Origin: Thermosyntropha lipolytica DSM 11003
Lineage (GTDB): Bacteria; Bacillota; Syntrophomonadia; Syntrophomonadales; Syntrophomonadaceae
DNA length: 64,000 nucleotides
Direction of reading: 5' to 3'
Assembly: GCF_900129805.1 (NCBI RefSeq)
Contig: NZ_FQWY01000007.1
Location: 32,809 to 96,808, forward strand
The notes below the pieces were generated by a model. The model saw only the letters and a list, made by a program, of their open reading frames with translations, was not told where the DNA came from and searched no databases. A program made the position numbers and the translations under genes. Positions 7,974-17,098 of the stretch are shown here, in pieces. The stretch's first letter is position 1, and each line of letters opens with the position of its first letter.

Positions 7974-8801
7974 TTGGTTGAAAATATAGCCTTGTTTGTA
8001 AGCAAATATACCAGATATCTGCGGGAATATATCTTCAATGGAGGAGAAGAAGCTATTTTAATGAATGCTTTTAATGAATTATTGAGCATAAGTGATGTTT
8101 ATCTTACCGAAGCGATAAATATTTTTGACATACATGTGCGGGCTTTAGAGGAAGTTCTTAATGTAAAGAGGGACAATGATGCCGTACAATGGATTTATAT
8201 AACCAGGGCCAATGAGTTTTTTGCCCAGATATTGATGACTATCGATAACAATTTGCTTACTCTACGCGAACAGGTGGAAAAAGATGTATTGACTGGCCTT
8301 AATAACCGGCTGGCGATGGCCCGGGTTCTGCCGGCTCTTGTACTGGAAACCCAGAAGACAGGAGATCCTTTTGTCTTGGTAGTCATCGACCTGGATAATT
8401 TTAAAAAGATAAATGATACTTATGGACATGAAGCAGGAGATAAAGTGTTGCAGGAAGTAGCGAATGCAATTAAAAGCAGCATTCGCGGTTTAGACTATGT
8501 ATTCAGGTATGGAGGGGAAGAATTCATCCTGGTATTAAGAAATGCCAATTATGAACAATCTTTTATTCCTCTGGAAAGAATACGCAAAAGCATCGCTGCC
8601 CGGGAGATAGTTATAAGTGATGGGAAAATACATGTTACTGCCAGTTTGGGGGCAGCTTCTTATACGGAAGATAATCCCAAGACTATTGATGAACTTATCA
8701 GATATGCTGATCTGGCTATGTATGAAGCCAAAGCCGCAGGTAAAAATAGGGTGGTTAATTTTAGAGACATAAAGGGAAAACTGCAGGGAAAAGAGATATA
8801 G
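7974..8801 (+). CDS. Diguanylate cyclase, stressosome output protein
   Basis: Makes cyclic-di-GMP from two GTP. The 275-aa protein has an all-helical N-terminal region (about 1-100) with no transmembrane segment and a C-terminal GGDEF domain with the active-site loop GGEEF (180-184), DLDNFKKINDTYGHEAGD and the final YADLAMYEAKAAGKNRV. RGLD at 171-174, five residues before GGEEF, is an intact inhibitory (I-site) RxxD, so product feedback is expected. TTG start, 5 bp after the phosphatase fusion, behind AAGGGGG. A stressosome controlling a diguanylate cyclase has been described from Moorella thermoacetica; this operon has the same logic. Confidence 0.92.
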   Translation: MVENIALFVSKYTRYLREYIFNGGEEAILMNAFNELLSISDVYLTEAINIFDIHVRALEEVLNVKRDNDAVQWIYITRANEFFAQILMTIDNNLLTLREQVEKDVLTGLNNRLAMARVLPALVLETQKTGDPFVLVVIDLDNFKKINDTYGHEAGDKVLQEVANAIKSSIRGLDYVFRYGGEEFILVLRNANYEQSFIPLERIRKSIAAREIVISDGKIHVTASLGAASYTEDNPKTIDELIRYADLAMYEAKAAGKNRVVNFRDIKGKLQGKEI

Positions 8802-8871
8802 CCAAATTATGTTAAATTAAAATGCGTTTATAGCTGTTTTCCCTTTGGGGAGCAATTTTCTTAAAAACGGA

Positions 8872-8903
8872 ACCTGTAAGCCGAGAAAATACGGCTTACA
8901 GGT
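8872..8903 (+). terminator. Rho-independent terminator (both directions)
   Basis: ACCTGTAAGCCG (8872-8883) and CGGCTTACAGGT (8892-8903) form a perfect 12-bp stem with an 8-nt loop, followed by TTTTT. It lies between the converging cyclase and CoA-transferase genes. The plus-strand T tract is strong; the A run on the left gives a weaker minus-strand T tract. Confidence 0.9.
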
Positions 8904-8913
8904 TTTTATGCCT

Positions 8914-10302
8914 TTATAGCTCTATCTTGTTAGACCTTCTCCATATTTTCATCTTTTCAGCTTCAGCTACCAGTTCATCCCGGAAAGCAGGGTGAGCCAG
9001 GTTTATTAAGGCTTCTGCCCGAGCCCAGAGGGGAAGACCTTTGATATTGGCTATGCCGTATTCAGTAGCTACTGTGCTTATCACGGAACGGGGAATAGTT
9101 ACTACGGCTCCGGGGGTAAGGCTGGCTTTTATTTTGGAGTGGAGTCTGCCTTCTTTATCCGTATAGGTAGAAGGAAGACATAATACTGCTGTCCCTCCTC
9201 TTGATTCATAAGCTCCCCAGGTAAAGCTTAAGGCTCCACCGGTTCCTGAATACTGGGTTTGCCCTATAGTTTCAGAAGTAGCCTGTCCTAATATATCTAT
9301 TTCCAGGGTAGCATTTATGGCAAACATGTTATCTATGGCTTTAATATTGGAATATTCAGTTACATATTCTCCGTTGTATGAGGCCATAAGCGGGTTTTTG
9401 TGCAGAAACTCCATGGTCTTTTTGGTACACAGGCTGAAGGTAAATACACTCTTGCCGGTATCTTTGACTTTTCGCTTGTTGGTGATTTTACCACACATGT
9501 AAAGATCATAAAAAGCATCACAGAACATTTCGCTGTGTACTCCTAGATCTTTCAAATCAGAATCAGCTATCATTTTGCCTATAGCATTGGGAACTCCTCC
9601 TATTCCCAACTGGAGACAGGCACCATCTCTTATCAAGGGAATTATATGCTGCGCAATCTTGACTTCTACTTCTGTCGGCTCTATTTCAGGCAGATAAAAC
9701 ATTTCACTATTAGAGCCTTCAATAATGTAGTCGATTTCATCGATATGAATATGTTCTTCAGCCCCTCCATAAACCACAGGGAAATTCTGGTTTACTTCTA
9801 CTATTTTAATAGGGGTATTGAGTAAATCTCTTCGGGTATGAGCGTTGACTATACCAAAGTTAAAATTGCCGAAATTATCCATAGGGGCACACTGGATTAC
9901 TGCCACATCGCGTCTGAGGGAATCATGCCAGAGAGGTTCAGTTCTGGTTTTGATGACATCCTGAAACTGGACAGGTACAAAGGCAGGTACTCCCGTAGCA
10001 GCAGTTGCTCTTTCGATAACCCCAAACCAGGAAGTATTATACTTAAAATCACCTTTCTCACTCATCTCTATCATTTTTACCAGCGCCTGGGGAACAGGTG
10101 GAATAGTGCCCACAATACAGATATCAAGCTTGGTGATTTCACCAGCGGCAATCCGGTTAGCTAAAGCTATATCAAAATCTATCGGTTTAGTATGAAAAGA
10201 ACCATAAGAAATTTTATCTCCATTTTTTACAAGCTGCGCCGCCTGTTCAGCAGTTATTAATTTACTTTTGTATTTGTTCATTAATTCTGATGATGTAAAC
10301 AT
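8914..10302 (-). CDS. Acetyl-CoA hydrolase/transferase family protein (4-hydroxybutyrate or butyrate CoA-transferase type)
   Basis: Moves CoA between acyl-CoA and acetate (or another carboxylate). 462 aa with the family marks: an N-terminal half with SYGSFHTKPIDFDIALANRI, a glycine-rich loop LGIGGVPNAIG, the HSEMFCDAF segment holding the catalytic glutamate, and a C-terminal GTGGALSFTWGAYESRGGTA. Start ATG 10302 behind a G-rich site. Together with hbd, crotonase and acyl-CoA synthetase elsewhere in the window it fits short-chain fatty acid activation or release. The exact acyl substrate cannot be told from sequence alone. Confidence 0.88.
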   Translation of the reverse strand: MFTSSELMNKYKSKLITAEQAAQLVKNGDKISYGSFHTKPIDFDIALANRIAAGEITKLDICIVGTIPPVPQALVKMIEMSEKGDFKYNTSWFGVIERATAATGVPAFVPVQFQDVIKTRTEPLWHDSLRRDVAVIQCAPMDNFGNFNFGIVNAHTRRDLLNTPIKIVEVNQNFPVVYGGAEEHIHIDEIDYIIEGSNSEMFYLPEIEPTEVEVKIAQHIIPLIRDGACLQLGIGGVPNAIGKMIADSDLKDLGVHSEMFCDAFYDLYMCGKITNKRKVKDTGKSVFTFSLCTKKTMEFLHKNPLMASYNGEYVTEYSNIKAIDNMFAINATLEIDILGQATSETIGQTQYSGTGGALSFTWGAYESRGGTAVLCLPSTYTDKEGRLHSKIKASLTPGAVVTIPRSVISTVATEYGIANIKGLPLWARAEALINLAHPAFRDELVAEAEKMKIWRRSNKIEL

Positions 10303-10617
10303 ATTAATCCCCCCATTGTTTTTGTTTAATTCTGCTGATTTCCATAAAAATGTGGCATAAATGCTTTAGAACTATCCCCCCCCTGTGAAAATTATTATTT
10401 TTTGTGAACCTTGTATTAATTAAACTTGATAATTTTATTATATTACGATGCGTATATTTGTCTATAATTTATTTGTATTAGCAATTATTCGATATGTAAA
10501 ATTTAACCATGATATATATGGAAATATTAACCATATATTCGGGGGTATCTATTATAAACAATAAAGCCTGGAGATTTAACTCCAGGCTCCACGAGAAGAC
10601 AGAGGATAAAATTTATC
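10303..10617. other. 315-bp AT-rich regulatory region upstream of the CoA-transferase gene
   Basis: It holds the terminator of the upstream minus-strand MCP gene (10565-10588), then a long AT-rich stretch that must contain the CoA-transferase promoter. The sequence TAACCAT occurs twice (about 10504 and 10528), each next to ATATAT runs, a possible operator pair but weak. No aptamer-like structure seen. Confidence 0.5.
10565..10588 (-). terminator. Terminator of the second MCP gene
   Basis: AGCCTGGAG (10565-10573) and CTCCAGGCT (10580-10588) form a 9-bp stem with a 6-nt loop. Read on the minus strand it is followed by TTTATTG. It lies 30 bp beyond the MCP stop. Confidence 0.85.
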
Positions 10618-12123
10618 CTATTTTAAATCTCCCGCCAGTTTTTGTAAATAGCTGGCTTTTTCTTTAATACTGGCAGTCATATCAACAATAATTTTCACCT
10701 GTTCATTTTGCGCGCTGGCCAGTTCGGCTACTTCCTGGGTAGAGGCGGCATTTTCTTCCGCTATGGCAGAAACATTTTCCACACTTTCTTCAATCTGGTT
10801 GGTAGAGGCTAAAAGTTCTTCCATCATCGCCGAAATCTCCTGCAGGGAATCATTGATCATAGAAGCACCTTTTTGGATATCGTCAAAAATCGAACTGGTC
10901 TTTTCGGTAGCTGCCATCTGTTCGGCTGCATATTTATCTGCTGTCTGTAATTCGCTTACCGTTTGATTTATGCCGGTTTGTACTTCATATACCAGCTGGG
11001 ATATATACTTGGCGGCTTCACCGGATTGTTCAGCCAGTTTTCTGACTTCATCGGCTACCACTGCAAAGCCTTTGCCTGCTTCACCGGCTCTGGCGGCCTC
11101 AATGGCTGCATTGAGAGCCAGAAGATTAGTCTGGTCAGATATGTTGCTTATGGTAAGGATAATATTTTGAATCTCCTGGGATTTGCCATGCAGGCTGTTA
11201 ACTGCGGTTTTGACTGCCTGCATAGATTTTTCCTGCAGCTGGCTGCAGGATTTTTGTTCTTTGATGAAACCAAGTCCCTGGTCTATAACCTGGATAAAAT
11301 CCTGGGTTTTCTGGTTTATCTGGCTTAAATTATCTCCGGAATTATTAAGGGCAATCAGCATCTGTTTTACCGCCTGACTGGTAGTAGAAGCACAGCTGGC
11401 TTCCGAATTAGAAGCCTGAGCGATTTGTTCGATATTAAGCCGTACTCTGTCAGCAGCTTCGCCGGTAGAAGAGGCGGCTTTAAGCAGAGTTTCCACTGCC
11501 TGGTTAAGCTCCTCTGCTTTTTGCACTACCTCGCTGCCTATTTTTTTCAGCTGATTATTGAGATTTTGGGACTGGATATCGTTTTCAACTGCCGTTTGCA
11601 TAGTGCGGGCAAAAATTCCCGCGGCAAAATAGGAAATCATAGCTACCCAGGTATAGTTGAAATAGCGGGTAGCAATCATATTAACACCTGCTTCGCCGGG
11701 GAATTTTATAATCAATATGGTATGCATAAGGCAGCTTAATACATAGGCATATACAGTAAGCAGGCGATCAAAATAAATGATGCTGAAAGGAGCCAGAAGC
11801 ATAAAAACCATATGCAGGTCACCGGCAAAATGGAGCACATAATCAAAAGCGAAAAGGGTTAAGGCAAAACAGGTTACTGATCCGTAGCTGCTCCAGAATT
11901 GATGGGGAAAAAGCCTTATAAGGGTACGGGCTATTAAATAGAATATGACCATAACCAGAGCCAGAATTATAGCCTCTCTTAGCCCATAAACTCCGGCATT
12001 CTTTCCGGTGAGTACCAGAGCGAAAACTAATAAGGTGGAGAAGAAAGCGATTACTGGTATAATGATTAAAGCTTTTTTATGCCCTTCTTCCCGGTTTTGG
12101 ATTATGAGATAATGTTCTTGCAC
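10618..12123 (-). CDS. Methyl-accepting chemotaxis protein with a multi-helix membrane sensor
   Basis: 501 aa. The N-terminal about 175 residues contain about six hydrophobic helices (roughly 19-41, 48-69, 79-100, 104-121, 124-141, 155-173) with short loops, so sensing is probably in or at the membrane. There is no obvious HAMP. The rest is an MCP coiled coil with the hairpin tip [20 protein letters not shown] and [20 protein letters not shown]. Ligand unknown. It is transcribed alone, ending at the hairpin 10565-10588. Confidence 0.9.
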   Translation of the reverse strand: MQEHYLIIQNREEGHKKALIIIPVIAFFSTLLVFALVLTGKNAGVYGLREAIILALVMVIFYLIARTLIRLFPHQFWSSYGSVTCFALTLFAFDYVLHFAGDLHMVFMLLAPFSIIYFDRLLTVYAYVLSCLMHTILIIKFPGEAGVNMIATRYFNYTWVAMISYFAAGIFARTMQTAVENDIQSQNLNNQLKKIGSEVVQKAEELNQAVETLLKAASSTGEAADRVRLNIEQIAQASNSEASCASTTSQAVKQMLIALNNSGDNLSQINQKTQDFIQVIDQGLGFIKEQKSCSQLQEKSMQAVKTAVNSLHGKSQEIQNIILTISNISDQTNLLALNAAIEAARAGEAGKGFAVVADEVRKLAEQSGEAAKYISQLVYEVQTGINQTVSELQTADKYAAEQMAATEKTSSIFDDIQKGASMINDSLQEISAMMEELLASTNQIEESVENVSAIAEENAASTQEVAELASAQNEQVKIIVDMTASIKEKASYLQKLAGDLK

Positions 12124-12292
12124 CTAAATCCCCCCGCCACACATAATAGTTTAAATATTTTATATAGTTTAATTATTTTATATTATAATTATATTTTTTT
12201 ATTTGTAATTATAAAATAAGATTATTACACTATTTATTGAAAAAATTAATTATAAGCCTTGTTTTTTATTTTAAGAAAGGGAGAAGGTCAAA
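12124..12292. other. Divergent promoter region, AT-rich
   Basis: 169 bp of nearly pure A/T between the divergent MCP and DUF1232-TauE genes. Several TATAAT-like words occur (for example around 12178-12190) but no single promoter can be fixed. An AAGAAAGGGAGAAGG ribosome site precedes the ATG at 12293. Confidence 0.45.
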
Positions 12293-13426
12293 ATGAAAAG
12301 CCTGAAACGGGAAAATATAAAAGAATATAAGCATGAGCTCCAAACGGAATTGCTTGCTTTATATCTGGCAAGTAAAAGAAAAGATATTCCCTGGTATGCG
12401 CGTTTATGGCTGGCCGTAGTCATTGCTTATGCCTTAAGCCCGGTAGATCTGATCCCTGATTTTATTCCTATACTAGGATATATTGATGATTTAATATTGC
12501 TCCCCTTGGGTTTTGCTCTAGCTATTCGGCTTATTCCGGAAGAGGTTATGAAGGAATGCAGAAGAGAAGCTGCTTCCCGTTTGCGAGAAAAAATGCCCCG
12601 CAATTGGACGGCAGGTATATTAATTATAGGAATTTGGATATTGCTGATATTTGTCATAGTGAAAAATATATTTGCTTTACCGTTAAACGGCTTGCTCAGC
12701 AAGGATGAGGCCATAAAATACAGTTTGCTTTTTGCCGGGAGTTTTATAGCTGCAGCTATATCAGGAGCAGCAGGCTTTGGAGGAGCTCTGCTTTTGCTTC
12801 CTCTGCTCACGAAAACAATTGGCACTGCCCTGGCCGTTCCAGTTCTGACCCTGGCTCAGCTGATAGGGAATTTATCCCGGGTTTTTATGGGATTTAATGA
12901 GATTAAATGGAAACCAGTATTGCTATTTATCGCTGGTGCCTTACCTGCTGCCTGGTTAGGCGCCTGGTCTTTTGCCGTAGTTGACAAACACTTGATTACC
13001 CGCATCATAGGTGTATCCATCATAATATTTGTAATTCTAAAATATTTTAACCTGCTCCGATTTAGACCTGGAAACATCACCCTGCTGGCAGGGGGTATGC
13101 TGGTAGGGGGGCTTTCCGGGTTAGTAGGGAGTGCCGGGCCTCTGGGAGCAGCTATATTCCTTGCGCTAAATCTTCCTCCTGTTGCTTATGTAGCCAGTGA
13201 AGCAGTTACGGCTACAGTTATGCATATTGTAAAGACGATAGCTTATCAAAGGTATTTAGACATTGGCTGGCAGGCTTTAGGTATAGGCTTATTTATGGGC
13301 ATAGCCATGGTAGGAGGCACCTGGGCAGGCAAAAAAATCATCGAAAAGATGCCGCAGGAAACGTTTGTAAAATTCGTGGGAATCCTTCTCTGTCTGGTAG
13401 GGCTGCAGATGGCTATCTGGGGCTAG
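12293..13426 (+). CDS. DUF1232 (YkvA-like) domain fused to a TauE/SafE-type membrane permease
   Basis: 377 aa. Residues about 28-85 match DUF1232: WYARLWLAVVIAYALSPVDL, IPDFIPILGYIDDLI and LPLGFALAIRLIP. After a basic linker and a hydrophobic helix (about 104-124) comes a permease-like half (about 135-377) with repeated small-residue-rich helices: SGAAGFGGALLLLPLL, GGLSGLVGSAGPLGAAIFLA and a terminal GILLCLVGLQMAIWG, as in the TauE/SafE (DUF81) family of sulfite/organosulfonate exporters. Both parts are normally separate proteins; the reading frame is continuous and clean. Substrate unknown. The terminator at 13420-13437 overlaps its stop. Confidence 0.85.
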   Translation: MKSLKRENIKEYKHELQTELLALYLASKRKDIPWYARLWLAVVIAYALSPVDLIPDFIPILGYIDDLILLPLGFALAIRLIPEEVMKECRREAASRLREKMPRNWTAGILIIGIWILLIFVIVKNIFALPLNGLLSKDEAIKYSLLFAGSFIAAAISGAAGFGGALLLLPLLTKTIGTALAVPVLTLAQLIGNLSRVFMGFNEIKWKPVLLFIAGALPAAWLGAWSFAVVDKHLITRIIGVSIIIFVILKYFNLLRFRPGNITLLAGGMLVGGLSGLVGSAGPLGAAIFLALNLPPVAYVASEAVTATVMHIVKTIAYQRYLDIGWQALGIGLFMGIAMVGGTWAGKKIIEKMPQETFVKFVGILLCLVGLQMAIWG

Positions 13427-13440
13427 AGTACTAGCCCTTT
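13420..13440 (+). terminator. Terminator overlapping the stop codon
   Basis: GGGCTAG (13420-13426) and CTAGCCC (13431-13437) form a 7-bp stem with an AGTA loop followed by TTTTT. The stop codon TAG is part of the stem. It also separates the converging EamA gene. Confidence 0.8.
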
Positions 13441-14370
13441 TTAATTTTTTATATAGGAGGTAGAATGGCGATAAGAAAAGTTTTTTATGTCCTCCAGGTT
13501 AGCTATTATAACTCCGGCTATGGCGATGATACCTCCTAATATCTGCATCGCAACCAGCTTCTCTCCTAATATCAGCCAGGCCCCCAGAGCAGTGACCAGG
13601 GGAACTCCATTTAAGAAAACACCTGCCTTGGAAGCCGGAATCTGGGTAAGAGCATAGTTATAAGACCAGTAGCCTATTACCGTAGGAAATAGGGCCAAAA
13701 ACAGGATAGCTGCCAGCGAAGGCAGGTAGATCTGGGTCCAGTTTAGCGAAGAATACTGGACTAAAAAAACAGGAGCAAAAATAAGGGTTCCGTAAAACAT
13801 CTGATAGCTGGTGATAACCAGAGAGTCTAGAATCTGCCCTAAATGTCTGGTTATTACCATATAGAAGGCAGCTGATACTATGGCTCCTGAAACTAAAATA
13901 TCTCCTAGCAAAGAACCCTGAAGGGACCAGGAAAAGTTGGGATCACCTAAAACCAGAAGGCAAACTCCGGTTATAGAAATTAAGATGCCAAGCAGGTTTT
14001 GCCGGCTTATCTTTTCTTTGAGGACTATTCTGGCCAGCAGGATTACCGCTATCGGGACAGTTGATATTATAATGGAGGCTTTGGAAGCTGTCGTATAGAC
14101 CAACCCGGTAGCCTCAAAAAAATAGTAAAGACCTGGTTCAAAAAAGGCCAGCAGAAAAAGCTTTTTATGTTCATCAGCAGATAATTGGGGAATACCTCTT
14201 TTAAGCAATATAAAAAAGAACAGAACAGAAGCTAGGCTGAAACGAAGGAACATATATATAACCGGGGGGAAGCTTATTAAAGCTATTTTGGTGGCGATAA
14301 AAGAAAGCCCCCACACCAGGATAGTGATCAAAAGAGCCAGATAGGTTAGCTTGTTTCCAGTTCCTGACAT
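13441..14370 (-). CDS. EamA/DMT-family transporter
   Basis: Inner-membrane drug/metabolite transporter of about 309 aa with ten predicted helices and two EamA repeats (first: LTYLALLITILVWGLSFIAT; second: GDILVSGAIVSAAFYMVITR). The ending ILGGIIAIAGVIIANLED is typical. The start is set at ATG 14370, which follows GAGGAG by 8 nt; the longer frame to 14418 adds 16 residues without a better ribosome site. Substrate cannot be predicted. Confidence 0.88.
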   Translation of the reverse strand: MSGTGNKLTYLALLITILVWGLSFIATKIALISFPPVIYMFLRFSLASVLFFFILLKRGIPQLSADEHKKLFLLAFFEPGLYYFFEATGLVYTTASKASIIISTVPIAVILLARIVLKEKISRQNLLGILISITGVCLLVLGDPNFSWSLQGSLLGDILVSGAIVSAAFYMVITRHLGQILDSLVITSYQMFYGTLIFAPVFLVQYSSLNWTQIYLPSLAAILFLALFPTVIGYWSYNYALTQIPASKAGVFLNGVPLVTALGAWLILGEKLVAMQILGGIIAIAGVIIANLEDIKNFSYRHSTSYIKN

Positions 14371-14710
14371 GATAATTCTCCTCATCTTCGCTATGATGGA
14401 TGGTGAAATAAGATACAAAAAATATGATAATAGCTGGTGGTTAAAAAGTCTATATCTTGGTGTAATTTATGGTGGGTATTAAACCTTCGCAATTTAAGAG
14501 AGGGAATATGTTGCCAGTAAGAAAGAGAGAAATTTATTTCAACCTGTTTTAATGTTTGCCAGAAATTGATAAAATGAAAGTACATTAACTTTATAAATAG
14601 AGGGGTGATAGTATTCCGGTTTAAAATGATTGTAAAAACCGGAAAAAGATATTTTTTTATCAGCCAGGTTATGGTTCAGGCGTTCAAGTAGAAAGAAGGG
14701 AGATCGAGTT
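14371..14710. other. 340-bp divergent intergenic region with one hairpin
   Basis: TTCCGGTTT (14614-14622) and AAACCGGAA (14636-14644) form a 9-bp perfect stem with a 13-nt loop, followed by a T run at 14651-14659. It is either a terminator or an operator for the downstream lipoprotein gene. Nothing else recognisable; no ORF with a ribosome site. Confidence 0.5.
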
Positions 14711-15211
14711 ATGCGTAAAAAAGGTTGGTTATTACTGCTGGTAATTTTTCTTTTATTTTCCACCTTAGCCTGCGGGGGCAGCAAGACAGAAAAGGAAAAA
14801 GCTTCTGATAAAGCCGCGGTAACGGAAAATAAGGCTGATAGCCCAACCCCGGTAAATGAACCTCAGGGTACGATGAAAATGGATTATGATGATAAAAAGG
14901 GTGTTGCCCTGCCGAAAGGATATCCTTCTGATCTGTTACCTATATACGAAGGAAGCCATATTTTCCAGGTGATAGAACTGGAAGGTGGCTACACCATAGT
15001 TGCCTGTACTAAAGATGATGTAAAAAAAGTCATGAGTTTTTATGAAAATATCCTGACTAAAGCTCAGCCTATAACGGAAACTAAAACCGGGGAAAGTTTG
15101 ACTTCCTATGGTTTCATAGGAAATTACACTTATACTATTGATATAGCTAAAAGTAATGAATATGAAGGCTATAATACCAGTATCGGCATAATACTTAATC
15201 CGCAGAGATAG
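14711..15211 (+). CDS. Putative lipoprotein of unknown function
   Basis: 166 aa. Lipoprotein signal peptide MRKKGWLLLLVIFLLF followed by the lipobox STLAC-GG, so the mature protein is probably lipidated on C21 and anchored on the outer face of the membrane. After a charged, low-complexity linker (about 24-60) comes a folded domain of about 95 residues (LPKGYPSDLLPIYEGSHIFQ, KDDVKKVMSFYENILT) that I cannot assign to a family with certainty. It is followed after 15 bp by ogt and may be co-transcribed. Confidence 0.8.
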   Translation: MRKKGWLLLLVIFLLFSTLACGGSKTEKEKASDKAAVTENKADSPTPVNEPQGTMKMDYDDKKGVALPKGYPSDLLPIYEGSHIFQVIELEGGYTIVACTKDDVKKVMSFYENILTKAQPITETKTGESLTSYGFIGNYTYTIDIAKSNEYEGYNTSIGIILNPQR

Positions 15212-15226
15212 CAAAGAGGTAAGCAA

Positions 15227-15712
15227 ATGCCAGGCGTATTGCGGCATGATACGGAAATAGGAAATTTGTTCATAGTCGGGGAGGAAAATTTTCTAACTGC
15301 TCTTTATTTTGAACATGAATTGGGAAAGCTGAATTTTTCCCTGGCCTGTACGGAAGGAAAAAGTCTTCCTCTGCTTGAAGAAGCTGCCCGGCAGCTTGAT
15401 CAGTATCTGGCAGGCAGAAGAAAGTATTTTACCTTGCCTCTCAAACCAGAAGGAACCCCTTTCCTGCAGAAGGTGTGGCATTATCTATTAAGCCTACCCT
15501 ATGGTGAGCTTACCAGCTATAGAGAAATTGCTTTCCGTATGGGTAATCCCCGGAGTTACAGGGCAGTAGCCCTTGCCTGCCAAAAAAATCCGCTTCCCAT
15601 ATTTATACCTTGCCACCGGGTGGTAAGGAGTGATGGGAAAATAGGCGGATATAAAGGCGGGGTTGAAGTTAAGAGCAGGCTTATCGCTTTGGAATTAAAA
15701 AACCGGACATAA
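15227..15712 (+). CDS. ogt: Methylated-DNA--protein-cysteine methyltransferase
   Basis: Suicide DNA-repair protein that takes the methyl group from O6-methylguanine onto its own cysteine. 161 aa with a short N-terminal ribonuclease-like domain and a C-terminal DNA-binding/active-site domain: FLQKVWHYLLSLPYGELTSY, NPRSYRAVALACQKNPLPIF and IPCHRVV with active C129. ATG 15227 follows AAAGAGGTAAG. Length is normal for Ogt. Confidence 0.95.
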   Translation: MPGVLRHDTEIGNLFIVGEENFLTALYFEHELGKLNFSLACTEGKSLPLLEEAARQLDQYLAGRRKYFTLPLKPEGTPFLQKVWHYLLSLPYGELTSYREIAFRMGNPRSYRAVALACQKNPLPIFIPCHRVVRSDGKIGGYKGGVEVKSRLIALELKNRT

Positions 15713-15800
15713 GGTTCTATATGGAGGAAGGATCTCGGCATAAACCTCTTGCTTTTTTGGGATAGAGAAGTTATAATAATTACCGTCAGAAATTTGTTGC

Positions 15801-15876
15801 AGGGGAGTAGCTCAATTGGCAGAGCATCGGTCTCCAAAACCGAGGGTTGCGTGTTCGAGTCGCGTCTCCCCTGCCA
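15801..15876 (+). tRNA. tRNA-Trp (CCA anticodon)
   Basis: Acceptor stem AGGGGAG pairs with CTCCCCT at 15866-15872, then a G discriminator and an encoded CCA (15874-15876). D arm GCTC/GAGC; anticodon stem TCGGT/ACCGA with loop CTCCAAA, giving anticodon CCA (Trp). The T arm carries a TTCGAGT loop. Total 76 nt. A terminator hairpin follows at 15915. Confidence 0.95.
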
Positions 15877-15914
15877 TCTAGTAAAATAGGCGGGGCGAAA
15901 ATAGTATAAGTAAG

Positions 15915-15940
15915 GCCACCTGGAGAGGAAGGTGGCTTTT
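15915..15940 (+). terminator. Terminator downstream of tRNA-Trp
   Basis: GCCACCT (15915-15921) and AGGTGGC (15930-15936) form a 7-bp stem with an 8-nt loop, followed by TTTTTATAT. Confidence 0.85.
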
Positions 15941-16082
15941 TATATTTAAGCTGCAAGAAGGCCCAAAAATCCCTGAACTTGTCTTTACCAGGCAAAAACA
16001 GGTCAGAATTTTCTTTCCTAAGATATACTGTGGTATAAATAAATCATATAAATTAGTAAAAATTTTGCTGAGGTGAATTTTA

Positions 16083-17003
16083 ATGGTTAAAGTCCTAGTT
16101 TTATACGGGGGAACTTCCTCCGAACGGGAAATTTCCCTGAAAAGCGGAAAAGCGGTGGCTGAAGGCCTTAAAAAGGCAGGCTATGCGGTGGAAGTTTTGG
16201 ATGTGAATAAAGACAATCTGGCGGAAATATCCCGCATTAAGCCTGATGTTGTCTTTAATGCACTGCACGGCAAGTACGGGGAAGATGGAAGGATGCAGGC
16301 TTATCTGGATCTTCTGGGAATACCTTATACCGGTTCGGGCATGACGGCCAGTATTATCGGCATGAATAAGATATTAACAAAAAAGATACTGACATGTGAA
16401 AATATCCCTACTGCTGAATATGTGGTTATAAAAAGAAAAGGGTTTGTCCCTGAAGATGTCTCATCTATAATGGATAAATTAGGCTGTCCGCTAGTAGTTA
16501 AGGCACCTACCCAGGGTTCCAGCATCGGTACGCATATTGTGAAAAATGCAGAAGCTTTGCGGGAAGCGATAAACGATGCCTTTAATTACGATGATGAAGT
16601 CCTGGTGGAAAAATTTATCGCCGGTACCGAAGTTACGGCTGCTCTTTTAGGCAATGAAGATCCGGTAGTCTTGCCGATAATTGAAATAACTTCAGCCAAT
16701 GAATTTTATGATTATCAATCGAAATATACGCCTGGAATGTGCCAGCACATAATTCCGGCCCGGATTACGAAAAAGGCAGAAACTAAAGTTAGGGAAATAA
16801 GCAGCAAGGTCTATAAAGCCGTAGGCTGTCGCGGTTTTGCCCGGATTGATTTTATAGTCGATAAGGATGATCAGCCCTGGGTTCTGGAGATAAATACTAT
16901 CCCGGGTATGACGGAAATGAGCCTGGTGCCTGATGCAGCTAGGGCAGCCGGCATGAGTTTTGAAGAACTGGTGGATCGCATTGTAAAACTGGCTTTGCAA
17001 TAA
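16083..17003 (+). CDS. ddl: D-alanine--D-alanine ligase
   Basis: ATP-grasp ligase making D-Ala-D-Ala for peptidoglycan. 306 aa, the normal length. Seen: LYGGTSSEREISLKSGKAVA (N-terminal substrate loop with the catalytic Glu), FNALHGKYGEDGRMQAYLDL, the ATP-binding VVKAPTQGSSIGTHIVKN loop, and the C-terminal RIDFIVDKDDQPWVLEINTI plus PGMTEMSLVPDAARAAG. ATG 16083 has a ribosome site GCTGAGGTG. Stand-alone gene with its own terminator. Confidence 0.96.
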   Translation: MVKVLVLYGGTSSEREISLKSGKAVAEGLKKAGYAVEVLDVNKDNLAEISRIKPDVVFNALHGKYGEDGRMQAYLDLLGIPYTGSGMTASIIGMNKILTKKILTCENIPTAEYVVIKRKGFVPEDVSSIMDKLGCPLVVKAPTQGSSIGTHIVKNAEALREAINDAFNYDDEVLVEKFIAGTEVTAALLGNEDPVVLPIIEITSANEFYDYQSKYTPGMCQHIIPARITKKAETKVREISSKVYKAVGCRGFARIDFIVDKDDQPWVLEINTIPGMTEMSLVPDAARAAGMSFEELVDRIVKLALQ

Positions 17004-17038
17004 CCGGTATCCTGTTTAAAATTAAATAGAAGATAAAT

Positions 17039-17070
17039 AATAGCCTTAAGATGGGTATCTTGAGGCTATT
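17039..17070 (+). terminator. Terminator after ddl
   Basis: AATAGCCTTAAGAT (17039-17052) and ATCTTGAGGCTATT (17057-17070) form a 14-bp stem with one G-U pair and a GGGT loop, followed by TTAATT. Confidence 0.85.
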
Positions 17071-17098
17071 TTAATTATGGCAGGAGGTAATAGATGTA

